NCBI GenBank assembly: GCA_964527535.1
Contig: CAZGPW010000125.1
Span: forward strand, 1 to 5,007
Direction of reading: 5' to 3'
Length of the DNA: 5,007 nt
Source of the DNA: JAQIBY01 sp964527535
Lineage (GTDB): Bacteria; Bacteroidota; Bacteroidia; Bacteroidales; ML635J-15
Shown here: positions 1 to 4,728 of the stretch, one piece after another
How positions within the stretch are numbered: position 1 is the stretch's first letter
How the letters are laid out: each line of letters opens with the position of its first letter
Program-made: the position numbers and the translations under genes
The notes under the pieces: model-generated
What the model was told of the DNA's origin: nothing
The model's input: only the letters and a program-made list of their open reading frames with translations
Database searches by the model: none

Positions 1-10
1 TAAGGGGGGT

Positions 11-36
11 AAAACCAAAAGTGCTTTTTAATAAAA
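11..36 (+). repeat. Putative transposase end-binding site, copy 1 (L1-like)
   Basis: This is a 26-bp element with core AAAAGTGCTTTT (17-28), flanked by AAAAC on the left and AATAAAA on the right. It matches the element at 103-128 in 24 of 26 positions and in the same orientation, 92 bp away. The core is itself nearly palindromic (AAAAG, TG, CTTTT). In Mu the left end carries several MuA sites, with L1 near the terminus and L2 roughly 100 bp inside, so copy number, orientation and spacing fit transposase sites. The role is inferred; no right end is available to confirm it. Confidence 0.55.
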
Positions 37-39
37 CAA

Positions 40-60
40 TAAAAGGGTGTTAATAAGTTG
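40..60 (+). repeat. G-run direct repeat, first copy
   Basis: The sequence TAAAAGGG followed by TTAATAA and TTG recurs at 408-427 with one single-base gap and one mismatch. A shorter G-run element precedes each copy: TAAGGGGGGTA at 1-11 and TAAAGGGGGGTA at 376-387. The two elements therefore form a pair that occurs twice in the same order and orientation. The function is unknown; they could be protein-binding sites in the left end or remnants of a duplication. Confidence 0.45.
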
Positions 61-102
61 TGTGATAGATGTTTAATAAAATATAAAGCAACAAACCAAA
101 AC

Positions 103-128
103 AAAACGAAAAGTGCTTTTGAATAAAA
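103..128 (+). repeat. Putative transposase end-binding site, copy 2 (L2-like)
   Basis: This is the second copy of the 26-bp element. It differs from copy 1 only at 108 (G for C) and 121 (G for T), and the core AAAAGTGCTTTT at 109-120 is unchanged. A partial third resemblance (AAACCAAAA, 93-101) abuts it on the left, and another (TTTAATAAAA, 72-81) lies between the two copies. I see no further full copy up to the repressor gene. Confidence 0.55.
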
Positions 129-155
129 AATGAGAAAGAATGAGTAAAAAATGAA

Positions 156-171
156 TGTGTATGAATACACA
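156..171. promoter_or_regulatory. 16-bp dyad, possible operator
   Basis: TGTGTAT and ATACACA form perfect 7-bp arms around a GA spacer. The element sits just inside the second putative transposase site and 16 bp before the terminator hairpin. Its size and near-zero spacer fit a binding site for a dimeric HTH protein. No matching second copy was found, so the assignment is tentative. Confidence 0.35.
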
Positions 172-187
172 ATAAGAATAAACGACT

Positions 188-212
188 AAAGCCGCTAACA
201 GCGGCTTTTTTT
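188..212 (+). terminator. Rho-independent terminator (rightward)
   Basis: The arms AAAGCCGC (188-195) and GCGGCTTT (201-208) enclose the loop TAACA, and the T run continues to 212. The G+C-rich stem stands out in very A+T-rich surroundings. The T tract is on the plus strand only, so it would stop transcription entering from the left. That fits insulation of the phage regulatory region from host or end-proximal transcription. No gene that it would terminate is visible in the window. Confidence 0.75.
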
Positions 213-282
213 ATTGCCATAAAACAGGCTAAAATAACCGTTTTTAACCCCTAAAAAAATAATGAATATAAGGCATTTTTTG

Positions 283-318
283 TTTTGGGTCGCCTTTTGG
301 GTCGCCTTTTGGGTCGCC
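283..318. repeat. Three exact tandem copies of a 12-bp unit
   Basis: The unit TTTTGGGTCGCC occurs exactly three times (283-294, 295-306, 307-318). A 12-bp period is close to one helical turn, so the copies present nearly the same DNA face, as in iteron-like binding arrays. Read on the minus strand it would encode GDPK three times within a weak open frame that starts with TTG, but I see no good evidence that this frame is a gene. Both a DNA-level role and simple slippage expansion are possible. Confidence 0.8.
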
Positions 319-375
319 TAAATGAGAAAAATATACGAGTGGCAAAACGAGGGTAACAAGCAAAAAGATAAGACC

Positions 376-427
376 TAAAGGGGGGTATCCAGCAAAATAT
401 GTTGACCTAAAAGGGGTTAATAAATTG
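376..427 (+). repeat. G-run pair, second copy (duplicate of 1-60)
   Basis: This stretch contains TAAAGGGGGGTA (376-387) and then TAAAAGGGG-TTAATAA-ATTG (408-427). Both match elements of 1-60 in the same order: 1-11 and 40-60. The spacing differs slightly, since element starts are 39 bases apart in the first copy and 32 in the second. The sequences between the paired elements are unrelated; the first copy holds the L1-like site. An inverted variant of the core (TTTTAGGGGTTA on the minus strand) lies at 245-256. Confidence 0.45.
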
Positions 428-514
428 CAAGAGCTTGACAATTAAAACATTGAATATTTAATGAATAAAATAAAGGTTATACGTTGGGTTTGTTTGGGTT
501 TTTATAGCTAATGG

Positions 515-886
515 TTAACTGGCATTTTTGCCCCTTTTATAATGGGTATCCTTATTAGTTTTATCCTTATTTAAATCCTCTAAACGTGCCTGGAGTTGGC
601 CTATTTCTTTATAAGCTTCCCGTAATTCTTGTTCTTTTCTCTCAAGCAATTCTTTATAGATTTTATCTTCTTTTGTTTCAGGAGCTGAATTATCAGTTTT
701 TAGCATTGGCCCTTTTCCAAAAATAAATCTCAATATATTTTCTTCAGATAAACCATTTTTTTGGCTTAATACACCACTACTTACACCAGTACTGGTGTAA
801 AAATCTTTCTTTTTAATGCCCTTATAATCAAGGTAAAGAAAAATTCTTTTCTTTATAAGTAAAAAATCTCTATTTTTTTCTTGCAT
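515..886 (-). CDS. Phage repressor-like protein, HTH plus coiled coil
   Basis: This is probably the lysogeny repressor, in the position of Mu c: leftward and divergent from the early genes. With the ATG at 886 it has 123 residues. Residues 9-55 resemble the helix-turn-helix of Bacteroidota phage repressors, with a YLDYKGI helix, then KKKDFYTSTGVSSGVLS as the recognition part. GKGPML follows at 57-62, a motif usual just after that domain. Residues 72-108 are charged and heptad-like, a likely coiled coil for dimerisation. There is no S24 peptidase domain, so RecA-induced self-cleavage is not expected. The frame extends to a TTG at 925, giving 136 residues. I prefer 886 because the predicted promoter (927-958) would start transcription near 920, downstream of that TTG. 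The segment between the HTH and GKGPML looks shorter than usual. The gene is A+T-rich and contains a 20-bp palindrome. Function is inferred from fold and position. Confidence 0.75.
   Translation of the reverse strand: MQEKNRDFLLIKKRIFLYLDYKGIKKKDFYTSTGVSSGVLSQKNGLSEENILRFIFGKGPMLKTDNSAPETKEDKIYKELLERKEQELREAYKEIGQLQARLEDLNKDKTNKDTHYKRGKNAS
781..800. repeat. Perfect 20-bp palindrome inside the repressor gene
   Basis: TTACACCAGT is followed immediately by its exact reverse complement, ACTGGTGTAA. It lies in the codons for the recognition-helix region (around YTSTGVS, residues 30-36 of the 123-aa form). A similar motif, ACACCACTAC, lies at 771-780 just to its left. It could be an intragenic operator, a recognition site of another protein, or coincidence. 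Confidence 0.6.
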
Positions 887-911
887 AAATGAAATATCCC
901 AATTATCTTTG
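881..911 (+). promoter_or_regulatory. Predicted rightward early promoter
   Basis: This fits the Bacteroidota sigma-factor consensus. A TTG sits at 881-883, followed by a 20-base spacer and TATCTTTG at 904-911, a full match to TAnnTTTG. Transcription would begin near 918, giving a leader of about 26 bases before the ATG at 944. It would drive the whole rightward operon. It faces the predicted leftward promoter, and its -7 box lies within one arm of the 903-940 inverted repeat. Confidence 0.55.
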
Positions 912-940
912 CCATATTCAATCAATCAAAAATAAGATAA
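903..940. promoter_or_regulatory. Inverted repeat in the divergent switch, candidate operator
   Basis: The arms TTATCTT (903-909) and AAGATAA (934-940) are exact reverse complements separated by 24 bases. Equivalent points on the arms are 31 bases apart, about three helical turns. One arm covers the rightward -7 box and the other touches the leftward -7 box. A repressor or Ner-like dimer bridging the two would cover both promoters. This is positional inference; the surroundings are A+T-rich, so chance cannot be excluded. Confidence 0.4.
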
Positions 941-958
941 AAAATGACAGAAGTCAAA
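927..958 (-). promoter_or_regulatory. Predicted leftward repressor promoter
   Basis: Read on the minus strand, TTTG (958-955) is followed by a 20-base spacer and TATTTTTG (934-927), a full TAnnTTTG match. The start of transcription would be near 920, about 35 bases before the repressor ATG at 886. The -33 part lies inside the first codons of the divergent gene at 944, so rightward transcription would run through this promoter. Confidence 0.5.
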
Positions 959-1183
959 AAAAAGTGGAATTATACCTATGATTTTCCGGAGCAAAGGGAG
1001 TTATGTGCCCCATTAAACGGGGAAGATAAGCGACTGATCGCGGAAAAAATTGGGTGTACTCGAGGTCATGTAATTTCTATTTGTAATGGAAGGCGCCGGA
1101 TGAAACCGGAAGTAAAAAGCCTGGTTGAGCAAATACTTAAGCTAAAACAGCAAATGAAATCAATTGAAGTAAAATTAAAATAA
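944..1183 (+). CDS. Small HTH regulator, Ner-like position
   Basis: This is a 79-residue basic protein and the first gene of the rightward operon, where Mu encodes Ner, the negative regulator of early transcription. Residues 24-63 read as a helix-turn-helix of the XRE/Cro type. A helix ends in KRLIAEKIG, then the turn and recognition helix CTRGHVISICNGRRR, followed by a basic patch. Residues 55-79 form a lysine-rich amphipathic helix that could dimerise. The ATG follows an A-rich leader with no Shine-Dalgarno sequence, and only 7 bases separate its stop from the transposase start. I infer it binds the 887-943 region and regulates the divergent promoters. Sequence similarity to Ner itself is not evident, so the name refers to position and size only. 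It could instead be an activator or a Cro-like protein. Confidence 0.7.
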   Translation: MTEVKKKWNYTYDFPEQRELCAPLNGEDKRLIAEKIGCTRGHVISICNGRRRMKPEVKSLVEQILKLKQQMKSIEVKLK

Positions 1184-1190
1184 CAACACA

Positions 1191-3194
1191 ATGATTGAAT
1201 ACCACAACGACATACTGGGAATTGAAGTGAAATGGCTGGCGGGAGATAAAAAACTTAAAAAAGGTAAGCTGATGGCTTATGATAAGTTTGATAAACTTCG
1301 ACGAACTGGTAAATTGCGTCAATTGCGCACCAGTTGCCGTGGGCGTAGCGCTTTGGTTGATTATGATTCTATGCCGCTGGAGTTAAAGAATCAGATTCAG
1401 GATAAGCTGGGTTATGATCCGTATGAGGTAGAGAAATATCATTATTTTAAAAAGTATATAAAAGAAGATATCCAGGCCCGTAACTTTTATTTACGGTACA
1501 TAACGGAAGGTGGTAATTATCTAAAGCCGAATTATCAGCGCGATTATTACAACAATGCCGTGATGCTCAATGCGGTTATAGCTTATCTGGATGATGTGAA
1601 GAGCCGGCGTCGAAGTATGGGTGGCCGTAAAATAGCTGTGTGGGAAAATATGAGCCGGCTTGTAAATCATTTCAGAGGTGAAATGAACCACACGCTAAGG
1701 AAGACACCGAAGAGCTTACAAAACCAGGTGCGTCAATTTAGAAAAGAAGGATATGCTTCACTTATATCGGGCAAATTTGGTAATCAAAATACACGTAAGC
1801 GAAACAGCAGTCTGGATGAATTAATTATAAGCTTGTATGTAATGGAAGGGACTAAGCTATATGCTGATGAAGTGTGGAAGTTGTACACTAGATTTATAAC
1901 CGGCGATCTGGACGTATATGTAAAGCAGGGAGAGCGTGCCGGGGAGCTTTTAAACCCGGATGATTATTATGATAATGGTGAACCCATGATAGTATCAGTA
2001 GCCACGGTTCGTAATATTTTAGCCCAATATCGCGACCTGGTTGATAATAAAAGAAACGAATGGATGTATTACAACAACCTTCACCGGCCGGCCCATCAAC
2101 GTCACCTGCCTGATTATTCACTGTCTAAGATATCACTTGATGACCGTGACTTGCCACCGCTACTCAATAATGGGGGGCACGTGAAAGCTTATTTTGTTTG
2201 GGATGTTGGTTCAGGTGCTATTCTTGGAGTTTCATTTAGCGTTGAAAAGAAACAGCCGCTGTTTATCGCCGCCGTTCAGGATGCATTTCGGAATGCGCAC
2301 GCCTGGGGCTTAGCGATGCCTTTTGAAGTAGAGGTTGAAAAGCACATTGTAAGTTCGTTTAAAGAAGAGTTAGAAACCATGTTCCCATTCGTTCGCTGGG
2401 GAATGAGTGCCCAAGAAAAACGTGCAGAGCATTTCAATCGCTCATTTAAGTATAAATATGAGCGGCACGAATTTCCTACCGGACGTTTTTATGCGAAACA
2501 GGAAACCCACCGGCCGAACCTGCGCAAAGAATGGGATGATGAAGGCATGCACACAGTGCAGAAACGTTACACATTTAAGCAGATCGTAGCTTTATATCAT
2601 AAGCTGATTTATAAATACAATCATGATAAGGGTAAAGATGGCATGAGCAGGATCGATAAGTTGAAGAAAAATCAGCATCCGGATGCAAAGCAATTGTCAC
2701 TACCGGTTATTAGTCGCTCATTTGGACACCACCAAAAGACATCACTCCGGAGAAATCAATCCGTGCGCGTGCAATATGAAGACTACTGGCTACCATCTCC
2801 TTATGTTGCTGATAAAATAGACAAACGCAAGGATGTTGATGCTTATTACCTGCCGGATGCAGAGGGAAAAATTTCAGAGGTCTATATCTATCAGAATGAT
2901 ATATATATCTGCTGTTGTAAGCAGGTGGTAAGGTATAATGAAGCACGCGCAGAATGGACAGATAAAGACAGGGAAGCTTACCAGGCGCAAGCAAAGTATG
3001 TAAAGCAATATGACACTAAGGTAAAGGAAGGCCTTGGCCGGATGATGAACATTGGGACGCTACAGGTGGATGCGCATACGGAGGTAGATTACGAGCAATC
3101 AATCGAAGAGTTGGAGCACAAGCCAGTATCAGTTGATAAAGTTGAGAAAGATAAAGATAATGAAGACTATGAAAAACGGGCACTGAATTATTAA
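1191..3194 (+). CDS. Mu-type DDE transposase (MuA-like)
   Basis: This 667-residue protein, near the 663 of MuA, would pair the phage ends and carry out strand transfer for integration and replicative transposition. Residues 1-75 form an N-terminal DNA-binding segment ending in an RGRSALVDYDSMP block typical of Bacteroidota relatives. Residues 100-290 are helical end-binding and linker regions. The RNase H-like core begins near 310: SLDDRDLP (315-322) supplies the first aspartate (D317 or D318), VKAYFVWDVGSGAILG (331-346) the following strands, and AEHFNR (412-417) the catalytic glutamate E413. The second acidic position appears as EVEVEK (379-384), so glutamate seems to replace the usual aspartate. 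Residues 505-570 fit the Mu transposase C-terminal beta-barrel. The tail (585-667) is highly charged and may contact the MuB-like partner and ClpX, as in Mu. The gene is complete, with an ATG after an A-rich leader. It is co-directional with the MuB-like gene downstream. Confidence 0.93.
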   Translation: MIEYHNDILGIEVKWLAGDKKLKKGKLMAYDKFDKLRRTGKLRQLRTSCRGRSALVDYDSMPLELKNQIQDKLGYDPYEVEKYHYFKKYIKEDIQARNFYLRYITEGGNYLKPNYQRDYYNNAVMLNAVIAYLDDVKSRRRSMGGRKIAVWENMSRLVNHFRGEMNHTLRKTPKSLQNQVRQFRKEGYASLISGKFGNQNTRKRNSSLDELIISLYVMEGTKLYADEVWKLYTRFITGDLDVYVKQGERAGELLNPDDYYDNGEPMIVSVATVRNILAQYRDLVDNKRNEWMYYNNLHRPAHQRHLPDYSLSKISLDDRDLPPLLNNGGHVKAYFVWDVGSGAILGVSFSVEKKQPLFIAAVQDAFRNAHAWGLAMPFEVEVEKHIVSSFKEELETMFPFVRWGMSAQEKRAEHFNRSFKYKYERHEFPTGRFYAKQETHRPNLRKEWDDEGMHTVQKRYTFKQIVALYHKLIYKYNHDKGKDGMSRIDKLKKNQHPDAKQLSLPVISRSFGHHQKTSLRRNQSVRVQYEDYWLPSPYVADKIDKRKDVDAYYLPDAEGKISEVYIYQNDIYICCCKQVVRYNEARAEWTDKDREAYQAQAKYVKQYDTKVKEGLGRMMNIGTLQVDAHTEVDYEQSIEELEHKPVSVDKVEKDKDNEDYEKRALNY

Positions 3195-3209
3195 TCCAGC
3201 CCCCGTTTT
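3173..3209 (+). terminator. Weak hairpin, possible attenuator between transposase and ATPase genes
   Basis: The arms AAAACGGG (3173-3180) and CCCGTTTT (3202-3209) pair exactly around a 21-base loop, which contains a further short CTG/CAG pair (3183-3185 with 3197-3199). The 5' arm lies in the last codons of the transposase gene and the 3' arm ends in four T residues. It would be a weak terminator at best, perhaps lowering expression of downstream genes or stabilising an mRNA end. Confidence 0.35.
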
Positions 3210-3248
3210 GATCAATTGAGTAAAACCTAAATATAAAACAAATATAAT

Positions 3249-4112
3249 ATGAAAACACAGTTAAAAGAAAAAATCCGCAAAGAAATTATCAAAAAATCGG
3301 AAAATTATCCGAGCCGGGCCAAGTTTGCCAAGGTTTTAGACATTTCAGCATCGCAATTATCCAGGATCATTAAAGGTGATATGGATAAGGTGTTAAGCGA
3401 AAGCAAGTGGATAGGCATTGCCCGCCGGCTAAATGTAGAGATCACTGAGCGCGCAGAGTGGAAAACAGCCCGGACACCGGTATTTAAATTCATAACAAAA
3501 CAGTTGCAAGCGTGCCAGCGGGATAGTATTAGCCTTATGCTATGTGATAGCGCAGATATCGGCAAAACATTTACGGCACAGGTGTATGCCCGCGAACATC
3601 GGAATGTGGCTTACATTGATTGCAGCCAGGTGAAGACCAAACAGCGATTCGTGCGCCGCCTTGCTTCGGAGTTCGGCCTTGATGCGCACGGGCGTTATGC
3701 CGATTTGTATGAATATCTGGTGTTCTATATCAAAACGCTTACCAACCCTTTAATCATATTAGATGAAGCGGGCGACCTGGAATATCCTGCTTTCCTTGAG
3801 CTAAAAGCTATCTGGAATGCTACAGACCGGTATGTTGGCTGGTATATGATGGGAGCTGATGGTTTGCAGGCAAAAATTAACCGCAATTTAGATTATAAAA
3901 AGGTGGGATATGCGGAATTGTTTAGTCGGTTTGGTGGCAAATATCAACAGATCACTCCGGAAGGAAAAGGAGCGAAACAGGATTTTACCTACAGCCAGGT
4001 GGCCGCGATTGGAAAAGTTAACGGATATGAGCGCATTCAGGAGCTTTACGCGAAAACGAACGGCTCTTTGCGCCGGATATATATTGAAATCACAAAACAA
4101 AAGCAGTCATGA
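3249..4112 (+). CDS. MuB-like AAA+ target-DNA ATPase
   Basis: This 287-residue protein is the expected partner of the transposase: an ATP-dependent DNA-binding protein that delivers target DNA and gives target immunity in Mu. Residues 20-45 are an N-terminal helix-turn-helix (SRAKFAKVLDISASQLSRII), as in MuB. The P-loop is CDSADIGKT (99-107), with K106 and T107 but without the usual first glycine. Walker B is PLIILDEAG (167-175, D172 and E173). WYMMGADG (198-205) fits the sensor-1 strand, RFGG (227-230) may hold the arginine finger, and GSLRRIY (272-278) fits sensor 2. It starts with an ATG 54 bases after the transposase gene, the widest gap in the operon, and its stop overlaps the next start (ATGA). 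The degenerate P-loop seems, from memory, common to Bacteroidota relatives, so activity is probably retained. Confidence 0.9.
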   Translation: MKTQLKEKIRKEIIKKSENYPSRAKFAKVLDISASQLSRIIKGDMDKVLSESKWIGIARRLNVEITERAEWKTARTPVFKFITKQLQACQRDSISLMLCDSADIGKTFTAQVYAREHRNVAYIDCSQVKTKQRFVRRLASEFGLDAHGRYADLYEYLVFYIKTLTNPLIILDEAGDLEYPAFLELKAIWNATDRYVGWYMMGADGLQAKINRNLDYKKVGYAELFSRFGGKYQQITPEGKGAKQDFTYSQVAAIGKVNGYERIQELYAKTNGSLRRIYIEITKQKQS

Positions 4113-4723
4113 AGCGAGCATTGTCAGTGTCAGATTTACGACAACGCAATTTTAATGTGTTGAATTTTGACGGCGAGTTCAAGAGCGCTATTGGTGATCC
4201 TGAAGTTCGAGGCACCTGGATTATTTGGGGCAATTCCACAAGCGGGAAAACAAGTTTAGCGTTGCAATTGGCGAAATATCTGGGCAACTTTGGTAAGGTC
4301 GTATATAATAGCCTGGAGGAAGGCGCCAGTTTAAGTATGTTGTCAGCGGTGGAGCGTGTAGGGATGATGCAAGTTAACAGGACATTTCGATTACTGGAGG
4401 GAGAGTCGCTCGATGAGTTAAAAGAGCGTCTTCGTAAAGACCGGGCAATACGGTTTGTAATTATCGACTCTTTGCAATACAGCGGCATAAGCTATTGGAA
4501 TTATAAGGAATTGCGTAAGCTATACCCAAAGAAGCTATTCATTTATATATCGCATGCAAAAGGAAAAGACCCGGCCGGCAGCGTGGCAGAAAGTGTAAGG
4601 TATGATGCCTTTGTAAAAATATGGGTGGAAGGGTACAGGGCATTTGCCCAAAGCAGGTACGGCGGTGGTGAGCCTTTTGAAATTTGGAAAACCGGAGCCT
4701 CTAAATACTGGACACAAAACTAA
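4109..4723 (+). CDS. RecA-fold P-loop ATPase of the transposition operon, unknown role
   Basis: This 204-residue protein has a single RecA/KaiC/DnaB-type ATPase domain and little else. Residues 34-40 (RGTWIIW) form the strand before the Walker A GNSTSGKT (41-48), which is fully canonical. YNSLEEG (66-72) carries the acidic pair expected after the next strand of RecA-like enzymes (E70, E71). RFVIIDSLQ (115-123) is Walker B with D120. YISHAKGKDPAG (146-157) fits the sensor strand and loop, and YGGGEP (184-189) a conserved C-terminal turn. There is no signal peptide, membrane segment or obvious DNA-binding extension. Its ATG overlaps the stop of the MuB-like gene by 4 bases, so the two are probably translationally coupled. 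Similar proteins follow MuB in other Bacteroidota Mu-like phages as far as I recall, usually without a function. A role in strand exchange, replisome loading or MuB regulation is conjecture. Confidence 0.85.
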   Translation: MKRALSVSDLRQRNFNVLNFDGEFKSAIGDPEVRGTWIIWGNSTSGKTSLALQLAKYLGNFGKVVYNSLEEGASLSMLSAVERVGMMQVNRTFRLLEGESLDELKERLRKDRAIRFVIIDSLQYSGISYWNYKELRKLYPKKLFIYISHAKGKDPAGSVAESVRYDAFVKIWVEGYRAFAQSRYGGGEPFEIWKTGASKYWTQN

Positions 4724-4728
4724 GCCTT

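Larger units (their letters stand above)
1..514. other. Non-coding left-end region of the Mu-like element
   Basis: This 514-base stretch holds no gene I can support. It is very A+T-rich and is built of short repeats and dyads: two 26-bp sites, several G-run motifs, a 21-bp-spaced A-tract repeat (TAAAAAATGA at 124-133 and 145-154), a 16-bp dyad, an intrinsic terminator and a 12-bp tandem repeat, each listed separately. By position it corresponds to the attL side of Mu, between the phage terminus and the leftward repressor gene. It is longer than the equivalent region of Mu. Whether base 1 is already phage DNA, and where the terminal dinucleotide lies, cannot be decided because no host flank or right end is present for comparison. 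Confidence 0.55.

Noticed and set aside
283..318. CRISPR array or plasmid iterons
   Set aside because: The units are 12 bp and directly abutting with no spacers, there are no cas genes, and no replication initiator gene is nearby.
244..441. Minus-strand 65-residue frame with a hydrophobic stretch and GDPK repeated three times
   Set aside because: It begins with TTG, has no promoter or ribosome site, and overlaps the 12-bp tandem repeat and G-run repeats that explain its peptide repeat. The hydrophobic segment leaves a small chance that it is real.
435..462. TTGACA with a TTTAAT 16 bases downstream, like an enterobacterial sigma-70 promoter
   Set aside because: The proteins and other promoters point to Bacteroidota, whose main sigma factor uses a different consensus, and no rightward gene follows before 944.
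484..503. Repeated TTTGGG motif downstream of the repressor stop as a leftward terminator
   Set aside because: It forms no stem, and on the minus strand it gives an A/C-rich run rather than a T tract.
887..925. Extension of the repressor to the TTG at 925 (13 extra residues)
   Set aside because: The predicted start of transcription (near 920) lies downstream of that TTG, and repressors of this type usually begin close to the helix corresponding to residue 5-10 of the shorter form.
1894..2121. Minus-strand frame inside the transposase gene
   Set aside because: It is a shadow of a well-supported coding region, with no recognisable domain or promoter. The same holds for the other frames antisense to 1137-1322, 2710-3258, 3305-3565, 3888-4488 and 4535-4717, and for the alternate plus frames at 2407-2589 and 3910-4155.
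2881..2912. TATA-rich alternating stretch in the transposase gene
   Set aside because: It is explained by codons for a tyrosine/isoleucine-rich strand (VYIYQNDIYI) in the beta-barrel domain.
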